Positions 6,101 to 11,376 of a stretch of DNA of 11,376 nucleotides are shown in pieces (the first letter of the stretch is position 1; each line of letters starts with the position of its first letter). The stretch comes from Saprospiraceae bacterium (GTDB lineage Bacteria; Bacteroidota; Bacteroidia; Chitinophagales; Saprospiraceae), in contig JALZWC010000648.1 in NCBI GenBank assembly GCA_023300255.1, forward strand, positions 1 to 11,376, given 5' to 3'. The notes below the pieces were generated by a model, which saw only the letters and a list, made by a program, of their open reading frames with translations, was not told the DNA's origin and did not search any database. The position numbers and the translations under genes were made by a program.

Positions 6101-8150
6101 TAGTATTTGTCGTCTCAATAGCGGAAGGACTGGTAATGGTTTCGTTGATTAACTCATCAATAATACAGCCAACGGAATCTCTAATGGTGATGGTATAATC
6201 TCCCTCTGATAAATCAGTTAATGATAGGGTATCATTGTTGGATGGGAATTCTTGAAAAGTGATGCCATCTTCACTGTAAGAGTAAGGCGCCATGCCACCC
6301 GTTATGACAATATTGAGTTGTCCATCATCCATACCGCCACAACTTAAACTAATAGCATTAACGGTGGCAATGAGAGAATCAGGCTCACTGATGAATACAT
6401 CATCCATGTATGGGCAGCCATTAGCATCTGTTACTGTAACACCATAGACGCCTGGTGATAAATTTTCAATTTCATCAGAGGTTGCACCTGTACTCCAAAG
6501 GTATTCGTAAGTTGGTGTCCCTCCACTTGGAATAGCAATAAGAGATCCTGTACTACTTCCGTGGCAATCGACAAAAGCATTACCATCAACCAAAGCAAAG
6601 ACTGCTTCTGGTTCAGTTATCGTTACGTCAATAGTTCCTATACAGCCATTGTCATCTGTTACTGTGACAACATAGGCTGCATCATTATTACCAGGTATTT
6701 GAGAGAGTATAGCTTCTCCGCCAGTTAATCCGTTTCCAAAGTTGTAGGTAAATGGAGCTGCACCACCAAGCATTTCTGTGATGACAATGCTACCATTTAT
6801 TGTATCCTTACAAGAAGCATTTTGCGGGGAAGAAGCTACTAATTCTAATTGTAAGGAATCAATGGAGGTACTTTCCATAACGATACATCCACTAGCATCC
6901 TGTACGGAAATTTGATAGGTTCCAAATGGCAAATTGTCTATAGTATCTGCTGTTACAAAGTCTTGAATAATTCCATAATTATATTCGTAGGGTGCCTCTC
7001 CTCCAGATGCTTGGACTGTTATCTTTCCTGCGCTAGGATTATTACATGCTCTAACGGGAGAAGTGATTAAAGTAATAGTTAGGACATTATCTGTGGCTAA
7101 ATTCACTGCGATAGAATCTTTACATCCAGCAGTGTTTTCTACTTTGATTTGATAAATAGCTGGCTCTAGTTGCGTAAGCATTTCTGCCATTTCCATTGGG
7201 TCGTGCGACCAGTCGACGGTATATGGAAGAGTGGATGGATTGGCTACGGATACATCAATTTCACCAGTAGGCATACTTTGACAGCTAGCTGTTATTACTC
7301 TAGTGGTATCTACATCAATATTGTTTTCTGAATCACAACAAGCTTCAATATCAAAGGTATATTCTGTTACTACTCTACAGCCCAAATCTGTTTCAAGGGT
7401 TAGTTGGACGGTCTTAGAACCAGTATTGGCATAGTCGATGATTGGTACCCAACCATCGTTTACAATCGTATCCGTTATATTGGCATCGTCTCCAAAAGTC
7501 CACTCAGATTGAATAATATTAGCATTATCTATAGGTTGAAGAACTATCGTTTTTGGAGCGCCAAAACAATCCCCTCCTGTGTGTGTAATTACTGGTTTTG
7601 GACCTTCAAAATCACTAGTACCTCCAAAGGATAAGGTAAAAGCATTATCATCACTGGTAGTATGTATCAACAGCGCGTATATATCTCCTTCGAACAGATC
7701 AATCACATTATCAAAAGACTCTGGGCAAGACATAGTACTAGGTGTGGTGGCTAATCCAGTAGGTCCTGGACAAGTGGCAGGAGAATTTCTAATAATAGTT
7801 TCATCTCCTCGATCTTCTCTGAAATTAAAGCTTTCGAATAAAACAAAATCGAAATTGACGTCTGGATTATCTGGAGTAATCGTAAAGGTAAGCGGACCGT
7901 CACTGCCGACTGTCCAAGCTACCCATATAGAATTAACTTCTGGATCAATACCTGGGTCCGTTGCAGTAGGCGTACCACTTCCTGAAAATGCGGGAAAGCT
8001 AAGTTGATCTGTATCACATAATACCACAGCGCTTTCTATATCAGGGCCTGCGGAAGCGCCATTAGAAAGTACTATCTGACTCCATGTAATAGAACTATTG
8101 ATAAATAATCCAATTAGTAAAATGATTAATTCCTTGTGCGTCTTCTTCAT
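3144..8150 (-). CDS. Giant SprB-repeat/PKD surface protein, T9SS type B cargo
   Basis: This 1668-residue secreted protein is predicted to be carried through the inner membrane by Sec and through the outer membrane by the type IX system. Residues 1-24 form a signal peptide (KK, hydrophobic LIILLIGLFI, small residues before QIVLSN). Residues 26-180 are a beta-sandwich with FTITPDNPDVNFDFVLFES, a jellyroll type common at the start of Bacteroidota cell-surface proteins. PKD domain 1 (183-270, WTFGD at 217-221) leads to a Cys-Cys pair and nine SprB-type repeats (281-998). PKD domain 2 (1000-1091, WTFGE) leads to a second Cys-Cys pair and five more repeats (1103-1489). An Ig-like segment (1490-1565) precedes the gliding-motility-associated C-terminal domain, NAFSPNNDGVND to DVTLAKDR (1570-1668). 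By analogy with SprB it may act as an adhesin in attachment or gliding, but it lacks the size of SprB itself and is not called an orthologue. The ATG at 8150 directly opens the signal peptide. Confidence 0.92.
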   Translation of the reverse strand: MKKTHKELIILLIGLFINSSITWSQIVLSNGASAGPDIESAVVLCDTDQLSFPAFSGSGTPTATDPGIDPEVNSIWVAWTVGSDGPLTFTITPDNPDVNFDFVLFESFNFREDRGDETIIRNSPATCPGPTGLATTPSTMSCPESFDNVIDLFEGDIYALLIHTTSDDNAFTLSFGGTSDFEGPKPVITHTGGDCFGAPKTIVLQPIDNANIIQSEWTFGDDANITDTIVNDGWVPIIDYANTGSKTVQLTLETDLGCRVVTEYTFDIEACCDSENNIDVDTTRVITASCQSMPTGEIDVSVANPSTLPYTVDWSHDPMEMAEMLTQLEPAIYQIKVENTAGCKDSIAVNLATDNVLTITLITSPVRACNNPSAGKITVQASGGEAPYEYNYGIIQDFVTADTIDNLPFGTYQISVQDASGCIVMESTSIDSLQLELVASSPQNASCKDTINGSIVITEMLGGAAPFTYNFGNGLTGGEAILSQIPGNNDAAYVVTVTDDNGCIGTIDVTITEPEAVFALVDGNAFVDCHGSSTGSLIAIPSGGTPTYEYLWSTGATSDEIENLSPGVYGVTVTDANGCPYMDDVFISEPDSLIATVNAISLSCGGMDDGQLNIVITGGMAPYSYSEDGITFQEFPSNNDTLSLTDLSEGDYTITIRDSVGCIIDELINETITSPSAIETTNTTTLATCGGELDGSITVTASGGSAPYNFEFFQPTGPIGNNDTGTMMGLGIGGYTVTVTDANGCTAAVPGIEITELVLEDITITDTTNLTCFNDNTGSVEIVVNDLGAEGPFRYDFFDGNGPVDAAALTTLSKGDYMLEIYDANNCQGMVPTFSIDEPDRIRAIVEPVRLSCFGDTNGSTIITASGGSGNYTYAWSNGTSERTIDNLGDGAYNVIVTDDEGCSSDTINFSVINPPPITITSINALAVDCPSDPVGSIQIEVTGGAGDYEYSIDNGNTFGDLTILSDLTAADYTITIRDSEGCTKDTTATVNSSVITEQPLIIPEGCYGNIISFPSGEDFVIVSQGTVTNWAWTFGEGADIAFADTPGPHDVIYNSLGTPEVNLMVTLDNGCTFPVNINGAANEFSFSMEPCCEDVNEIIITPEVDSTSCSTTADGNILLDIQSEAAVMDIVWEDDNSITADNRQNLAIGNYTVIVTNAATCTNNATATVAAPTPIVVNNITTSAPGCGGSTDGLITVTASGGTGDYMYNLGNGFTMNNEADDLSIGDYIISVQDENNCVTTDSLVTLSERVVNILSTTITEPTCNGEEDGSIVLNHDGNGPLLSIINNTDVITAPNENGNTITLEDLSADNYNIEIRDAENCIGLIDTTILEPDSITINLAGSNISCFGEIDGAFTTSVSGGSGGYGYEWNNGDNIASISNLEEGIYVITVTDINGCTNTQNGLIAEPNELSVGPPEVQNVFCFGNTDGAITLQGIGGSAPYTYSLEGQSFQTSPTIQNLASGDYTLFVRDNSGCEVSTEGSIEEPGEFSLIVSEDQIVTLGEEIQLNVFASLPEGVIYTWTTPDTLTCNDCPNPRVKPSRSGIYQVTATNPGGCSDSGTISVLVDFDRPIYIPNAFSPNNDGVNDRFFIEGGPAVQSIRRLSIFDRFGAMVYDRSNLIPGDISTGWDGIFNGEALPLGVYIVRAEVDFIDGEVITFVEDVTLAKDR
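3147..3443 (-). other. T9SS type B C-terminal sorting domain (gliding-motility-associated CTD)
   Basis: Residues 1570-1668 of the giant protein run from RPIYIPNAFSPNNDGVND through LSIFDRFGAMVYD, STGWDGIFNGEALPLGVYIV and end FVEDVTLAKDR. The NAFSPNNDG.ND opening, the ..IFDR.G..VY. strand, the WDG..NG turn and the ..G.Y.. strand are the hallmark of the CHU_C/TIGR04131 domain. That domain directs export through the type IX secretion system. Confidence 0.93.
3684..4844 (-). repeat. SprB-type protein repeats, array 2 (five units)
   Basis: There are five in-frame units, each starting at a Cys in a C..(x)..DG.I pattern: C1110, C1188, C1265, C1348 and C1424. The spacing is 76-83 residues. Each unit ends in a Y.v.V.D..(G/N/T)C motif, with Cys at 1162, 1239, 1323, 1398 and 1476. 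The repeats are diverged at the DNA level, so this is an old duplication and not a recent tandem array. Confidence 0.85.
5157..7310 (-). repeat. SprB-type protein repeats, array 1 (nine units)
   Basis: There are nine in-frame units whose first Cys residues are 290, 369, 447, 529, 604, 689, 772, 853 and 930. The spacing is 75-85 residues. Most units carry a central sGG..pY.Y and a closing L..G.Y.VTVTD.nGC. The closing Cys positions are 343, 422, 503, 579, 662, 745, 827, 903 and 983. The array begins after the first Cys-Cys pair (271-272) and stops at the second PKD domain. Confidence 0.85.
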
Positions 8151-8305
8151 ATCCGTATAACTTGGGAGCTGTCTTAAGAGTATATTTAATTAGAATCGCT
8201 AGTTTAGCATAACTTGTTGATAATCCTATCTAATTTTCAGCAAACGATTCGCATATTCAATTGATATTGAACGCTTTTATTATGAAAATCGTCTATATAG
8301 ACCAA

Positions 8306-8313
8306 CAAAAGTA
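8306..8313 (-). promoter_or_regulatory. Candidate -7 element for the giant surface protein gene
   Basis: The minus strand reads TACTTTTG, matching TAnnTTTG, 155 bases upstream of the ATG at 8150. No TTG/TTTG is present at the usual -33 spacing. The leader would be long for a Bacteroidota gene, so the assignment is tentative. Confidence 0.28.
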
Positions 8314-8386
8314 AAGGAAATGTCTATAGTTTGGCGTATAAGTGAAAGAGTCAAAATAAGATGAGCAGTTAGGTGAAGTAATTTTT

Positions 8387-8469
8387 TCTTTTAAGGATTC
8401 TTTAAAAATCCTTACATAGCCTAGCTATGTAAGGATTTTTAAAGATTTCTTAGAAGTAAAAAGGACTAG
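8387..8469. repeat. Family-1 palindromic repeat, copy B (long hairpin)
   Basis: A perfect 20-bp inverted repeat, CTTTAAAAATCCTTACATAG (8400-8419) and its complement (8425-8444), closes a 5-base CCTAG loop. Pairing continues outward through 8388-8399 with 8445-8456, with one mismatch and two G-T pairs, giving an arm of about 32 bp. T-run 8382-8387 can also face A-run 8458-8462. The T-run is on the 5' side and the A-run on the 3' side of the plus strand, and this polarity holds on both strands. That is the opposite of an intrinsic terminator, so the element is better read as a palindromic dispersed repeat. It aligns with copy A at 1-80 and shares the GACTAG end. Confidence 0.8.
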
Positions 8470-8507
8470 TATAATAGTTCAGATTATTCTGATTCTTTCA
8501 CTAAATA

Positions 8508-8633
8508 AATACTTGGACAAAATTAAACGTAATATCTAAACACATAGGCACATAGAGCACATAGCCTATGTACCTATGTGTTTAGATAAAATTTTAATTG
8601 TGTTCTTTAATTTTGTTCTAGCACTTACTAAAT
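8508..8633. repeat. Family-2 palindromic repeat, copy 2 (nested inverted repeat)
   Basis: The inner arms at 8534-8555 and 8566-8587 are 22 bp with one mismatch and share the CTAAACACATAGGCACATAG core with copy 1. The outer arms ACAAAATTAAA (8517-8527) and TTTAATTTTGT (8606-8616) are perfect and can be extended by G8516-T8617 and G8515-C8618. The tandem 9-base expansion of copy 1 is absent. The right side keeps TAATTGTGTT (8595-8604) and TTACTAAAT (8625-8633), found at matching places in copy 1. Confidence 0.8.
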
Positions 8634-8635
8634 AC

Positions 8636-8669
8636 AAAAGCCGCAGTTTCTGTAGAAACTACGGCTTTT
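8636..8669 (-). terminator. Intrinsic terminator of the peptide transporter (possibly bidirectional)
   Basis: AAAAGCCGCAGTTTC (8636-8650) pairs with GAAACTACGGCTTTT (8655-8669) around a TGTA loop. There is a single C-A mismatch in a 15-bp stem. A-run and T-run flank the G+C-rich core in the order expected for terminators on both strands. It lies 40 bases past the transporter stop at 8709. Confidence 0.85.
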
Positions 8670-8708
8670 ATAAAGAGGAATATAGTACGTTAAATAACAA
8701 TTTATCAA

Positions 8709-10436
8709 CTATTCAATACCATGCATCATTTTCTTCATAAATCCATTCATCAACATTAATACGACTGCTGCGCCAATAGGAATGAACGTAAAGATTAAGA
8801 AGAAAGTAGACATACTATTATCTTCTACAATTTGGTCAATATAACTACCAGTCATACCACCAGCCCAGTTGGCAATGAAATTGGCAACAAACCATACACC
8901 AAACATTAAACCGATCAAACGAACAGGTGCTAGCTTACTCACATAAGATAAACCTACAGGAGAAACACACAATTCACCTAGTGTATGAAATAGATAGGCT
9001 AATATCAACCAAACCATACTAACAGAAGCTGTTTTAGCGCCTTGTGGAATATCGGAACTACCATATGCTAGAATAGCAAAGCCAAGACCAACTAGTAATA
9101 GGCCTAAAGCAAACTTCATTGGTCCAGAGGTAATAATACCTTTTTCCCAAAATTTAGAAATTAAAGGAGCAAGGGTGATTATAAAGAAAGAGTTTAAAAT
9201 CGAGAACCAAGAAGCAGGAACTTCTGTTGCATCAGCTTTAAATTCTCGATATAACATCCAAACAACAATTGTCCAGATAATCGCAAAACTAATTCCTAGA
9301 ATAATATTAGAAATAGCTATATCTTTAAAAGTGACACTAAATAATTTGAATAGTACCCAAGTAATAACGGATAGAGAACCAACAGTCAATAAGGTATTCG
9401 CTAATTTAAAAGTCAATGCACCACTACCTGTTAAGTCTCTAGAAGTATAATCGCCAGCAAATACGGTCATAGAACCACCCGCTTGCTCAAATGCCCACCA
9501 AAAGAATACGGTAAAGAAAGTTAAAATAATAATTACCCAAACTCTATCTTTCTCTATCTTCGTCAAGCTAGGATCTGTTACAATATATCCTATAATACCG
9601 ACAACACTACCAAATAAGATAGGTGGAATCCAATTAGCATTTATGATATTCAAAATAGACGTTGATTCCGTGGCAGGAATCAGAAAATAAATAACTGCTG
9701 TTAATGCTACGCCAACACCTGCCCACAAACCTAATCTGGAAGAAGCATTGCTATTTTCTAATACTTGTTGTTTTGTTGGCGCAATGGTTGACTTTGTAGG
9801 CGTTAATCCAATTTCTCCAAAGATGCTTTGTCCGAACCAAAATTGAAGCATTCCTAAAAACATAAAGATACCCGCTAATCCAAATCCATAACTCCAACCA
9901 ATTTTTTCTCCGATATAGCCACAAAGCAAAATACCTAGAAAGGCACCAGCATTAATCCCCATATAGAAAATAGTATAGGCAGAATCTTTCTTAGATTCGT
10001 CGGTATATAGCTGACCGACTATAGAAGAAATATTAGGTTTAAACAAACCATTTCCAATAATCAAACAACCCAGACCTGCATAAAAAAAGGAGGGTATTCC
10101 CTCCATGGCCATGCAGGCATGCCCTATTGCCATAATCAATGCACCTAGGACGACGGCTTTTCTATACCCCGTAAATTTATCCGCAATAATACCACCGATT
10201 AAAGGAGTCATGTAGACAAGACCTGTATATAAAGCATATAATTGTAAGGCATCTTTCCTTTCCCATCCATATCCTCCATCCATAAGGGAAGAGGTTAGGA
10301 ATAATACTAATAGGGCCCGCATACCATAATAAGAAAATCGCTCCCACATTTCTGTGAAAAATAAGACAAACAAACTCGCTGGATGATCCAGGATTGTTTG
10401 TTTTTTGATAATCGAATCGCCAAACTTTTCTGCCAT
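8709..10436 (-). CDS. POT/PTR2 family proton-coupled di-/tripeptide transporter
   Basis: This 575-residue inner-membrane carrier of the major facilitator superfamily is expected to import di- and tripeptides with protons. The diagnostic ExxERFxYYG motif is intact at 29-38 in helix 1 (E29, E32, R33, F34, Y36, Y37, G38). GGIIADKFTGYRKAVVLGA (81-99) matches the first PTR2 signature, K133 sits in GNGLFKPNISS (128-138), and FYMGINAGAFLG (157-168) matches the second signature. The conserved helix-7 glutamate is E317 in FFWWAFEQAGGS. A polar stretch (209-232, TPTKSTIAPTKQQVLENSN) is the expected cytoplasmic linker between the two six-helix bundles, and further hydrophobic segments fit about 14 helices. 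The length is normal for bacterial POT proteins. The ATG at 10436 lies a short way before TILDHPASLFVLFFTEMWERF, the usual entry into helix 1. The gene stands alone and has its own terminator. Confidence 0.95.
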   Translation of the reverse strand: MAEKFGDSIIKKQTILDHPASLFVLFFTEMWERFSYYGMRALLVLFLTSSLMDGGYGWERKDALQLYALYTGLVYMTPLIGGIIADKFTGYRKAVVLGALIMAIGHACMAMEGIPSFFYAGLGCLIIGNGLFKPNISSIVGQLYTDESKKDSAYTIFYMGINAGAFLGILLCGYIGEKIGWSYGFGLAGIFMFLGMLQFWFGQSIFGEIGLTPTKSTIAPTKQQVLENSNASSRLGLWAGVGVALTAVIYFLIPATESTSILNIINANWIPPILFGSVVGIIGYIVTDPSLTKIEKDRVWVIIILTFFTVFFWWAFEQAGGSMTVFAGDYTSRDLTGSGALTFKLANTLLTVGSLSVITWVLFKLFSVTFKDIAISNIILGISFAIIWTIVVWMLYREFKADATEVPASWFSILNSFFIITLAPLISKFWEKGIITSGPMKFALGLLLVGLGFAILAYGSSDIPQGAKTASVSMVWLILAYLFHTLGELCVSPVGLSYVSKLAPVRLIGLMFGVWFVANFIANWAGGMTGSYIDQIVEDNSMSTFFLIFTFIPIGAAVVLMLMNGFMKKMMHGIE

Positions 10437-10597
10437 AATTTAGTTAATTGTTAGGAATGTATAGAATATATTTATCTATATATTTGCCATATGAAATAGA
10501 TCAAAAGCGAAAAATAGTAAGTAAATTGGTAGCTTAATCTTTTGTCTAAGTCCTAAAATTAATTTTTTTTAGTTTAAATTAGGAAAAGAGTACCATT

Positions 10598-10605
10598 TAA
10601 TTTTG
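10598..10605 (+). promoter_or_regulatory. Candidate -7 element for the Nudix gene, in the 279-bp divergent intergenic region
   Basis: TAATTTTG matches TAnnTTTG and lies 111 bases upstream of the ATG at 10716. No TTG lies at the expected -33 distance. A second match, TATATTTG at 10479-10486, is further away. The rest of 10437-10715 is A+T-rich with no hairpin or gene I can support, and no matching element was found facing the peptide transporter. Confidence 0.28.
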
Positions 10606-10715
10606 TTTTTGTTGAAGAACCTCCTTTAAATATAGATTACGTTAATCACTCACATTATGTTATTGCCGAGGATATTTCAAATTATACTATTAATATTCAA
10701 CTATAAAAAATATCA

Positions 10716-11204
10716 ATGTCCAAGCCATACAAGTTTTGTCCTATGTGTACAGCCGCTTTAGCTAAAAATAACGAAGGTTATCAAGCATGTACCAATGAAG
10801 AATGCAATTTTGTTCATTACGAAAATCCAACTCCAGTTGTTGGCGCAATTGTAGAATACGAGGAGAATAGTGTCGTATTAGTACAAAATGTAGGTTGGCC
10901 TAGTCACTGGTACGGCTTAGTTACTGGTTTTTTAGAAAAGCACGAAAATCCAGATGAGGCAGTACTTCGAGAAATTGAGGAGGAGATTGGTCTTAAAGCA
11001 GAACTAATAGAATTTAGAGGACATTATGCTTTTGAGCAGATGAATCAAGTGATCATGATTTATCATGTAAAAGCATCAGGCCCAATTACAAAAGGCGATG
11101 AATTGGCGGATTATAAAGTTATTCCGATTGAAAAAGCGAGAGGCTGGGAGGCGGCAACAGGTATTGCTTTGGATAAATGGTTGTTGGAGAAGCGGGGATA
11201 TTAA
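10716..11204 (+). CDS. Zinc-ribbon Nudix hydrolase
   Basis: This 162-residue cytoplasmic enzyme should hydrolyse a nucleoside diphosphate linked to another group (X). An N-terminal zinc ribbon uses C8 and C11 (FCPMC) with C25 and C30 (ACTNEEC). The Nudix domain starts at NPTPVVGAIVEY (37-48), and a complete Nudix box spans 71-93: G71, E77, R85, E86, E89, E90 and G92, spaced exactly as Gx5Ex7REUxEExGU. The zinc ribbon joined to a Nudix domain resembles NADH pyrophosphatases, but the SQPWPFP specificity motif of NudC and that enzyme's N-terminal domain are both absent. The substrate therefore cannot be assigned. The short C-terminal helix (EAATGIALDKWLLEKR) closes the domain. The ATG at 10716 puts the ribbon seven residues from the start, as is usual. 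The gene is divergent from the peptide transporter, and no functional link between them is visible. Confidence 0.92.
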   Translation: MSKPYKFCPMCTAALAKNNEGYQACTNEECNFVHYENPTPVVGAIVEYEENSVVLVQNVGWPSHWYGLVTGFLEKHENPDEAVLREIEEEIGLKAELIEFRGHYAFEQMNQVIMIYHVKASGPITKGDELADYKVIPIEKARGWEAATGIALDKWLLEKRGY

Positions 11205-11240
11205 TTCTTGTTTATTGTCATTATTAGATGATTTTTTTTG

Positions 11241-11290
11241 GACCTGTCTGCCTGGCGGCTAGACCTATGGTATATACAGGCTACCCGCCT
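11241..11290. repeat. G+C-rich imperfect hairpin downstream of the Nudix gene
   Basis: GTCTGCC (11246-11252) pairs with GGCTAGAC (11257-11264) with one bulge. Alternatively, GGCGGCTAG (11254-11262) pairs with CTACCCGCC (11281-11289) with one mismatch, extended by CCT/AGG inside. Two mutually exclusive stems in a G+C-rich island within A+T-rich DNA suggest a dispersed REP-like element. A T-run (11232-11239) just before it has only a 4-bp stem upstream, so a terminator for the Nudix gene is not convincing there. Confidence 0.4.
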
Positions 11291-11320
11291 AAGATTGTTC
11301 CTTGAGTTTAGTTTGCAGTA

Positions 11321-11376
11321 TGGGCAATCCCTTGTGGTTGCCCCTGCTAAGTAGGGCAACCACAAGGGATTGCCCA
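11321..11376. repeat. Perfect 23-bp inverted repeat at window edge
   Basis: The left arm (11321-11343, beginning TGGGCAATCCCTTGTG) and the right arm (11354-11376, ending GGGATTGCCCA) are exact reverse complements around a 10-base loop, CTGCTAAGTA. The arms are about 60% G+C, far above the flanks. The right arm ends at the last base of the window, so the element may be longer and any following T-run is hidden. It could be a dispersed intergenic palindrome or the Nudix gene's terminator. Confidence 0.8.

Larger units (their letters stand above)
8151..8708. other. 558-bp intergenic region between giant gene and peptide transporter
   Basis: I find no credible gene here. From the giant gene outward it holds a candidate -7 element (8306-8313), family-1 repeat copy B (8387-8469), family-2 repeat copy 2 (8508-8633) and the transporter's terminator (8636-8669). 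Its inner 150 bases (8151-8300) show no further structure I can support. Confidence 0.7.

Noticed and set aside
7579..8007. 142-codon open frame antisense to the start of the giant gene
   Set aside because: It lies wholly opposite the signal peptide and N-terminal domain, which have strong protein evidence. Its translation is Ser/Val/Leu-rich with no domain, as expected for a shadow frame.
8500..8634. Eight-base direct repeats ACTAAATA (8500-8507 and 8627-8634) flanking family-2 copy 2, as a target-site duplication
   Set aside because: Copy 1 also carries ACTAAAT at its right end (3063-3069) but not at its left, so the right match is part of the element. The left one is probably chance in A+T-rich DNA.
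9175..9450. 91-codon open frame antisense to the peptide transporter
   Set aside because: It lies opposite conserved transporter helices, and the translation has no domain.
10716..11204. Assignment of the Nudix gene as nudC (NADH pyrophosphatase)
   Set aside because: The zinc ribbon and Nudix box fit, but the SQPWPFP motif and the NudC N-terminal domain are missing.

Overview
The window looks like a chromosomal segment from a member of the Bacteroidota, probably a Saprospiraceae-like or related gliding or filamentous lineage. The evidence is a 1668-residue secreted protein built from SprB-type repeats with a type IX secretion (T9SS) type B sorting domain, A+T-rich DNA, the lack of good Shine-Dalgarno sequences before any of the genes, and several intergenic matches to the Bacteroidota -7 element TAnnTTTG. 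The genus cannot be named from sequence alone.

Layout. (1) 1-2297 is an A+T-rich accessory block. It holds a shortened ribbon-helix-helix antitoxin of the DUF6364 type on the minus strand (77-301). Divergent from it is a translationally coupled pair on the plus strand: a 77-aa protein with a possible winged-helix fold (334-567) and an N6-adenine-type DNA methyltransferase (567-2297). No PIN toxin and no restriction nuclease is visible. (2) 2348-2851 (minus) encodes a small five-helix membrane protein of unknown function. (3) 3144-8150 (minus) encodes the giant T9SS cargo: signal peptide, N-terminal beta-sandwich, then two successive [PKD domain, Cys-Cys, SprB-repeat array] blocks with nine and five repeats, an Ig-like linker and the sorting domain. 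(4) 8151-8708 is a 558-bp non-coding stretch with two long palindromic repeats and a clear terminator. (5) 8709-10436 (minus) is a POT/PTR2 proton-coupled peptide transporter. (6) 10716-11204 (plus) is a zinc-ribbon Nudix hydrolase, followed by a G+C-rich inverted-repeat region that runs to the window edge.

The genes do not form one operon. The only tightly linked pair is 334-567 with 567-2297 (TAATG overlap). The peptide transporter, the Nudix hydrolase and the membrane protein look like ordinary single-gene units. The features least explained by known genes are two families of dispersed palindromic repeats, each present twice. Family 1 (1-80 and 8387-8469) ends exactly at the stop of the shortened antitoxin. 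Family 2 (2943-3069 and 8508-8633) lies on either side of the giant gene. I see no CRISPR array, transposase, rRNA or tRNA.
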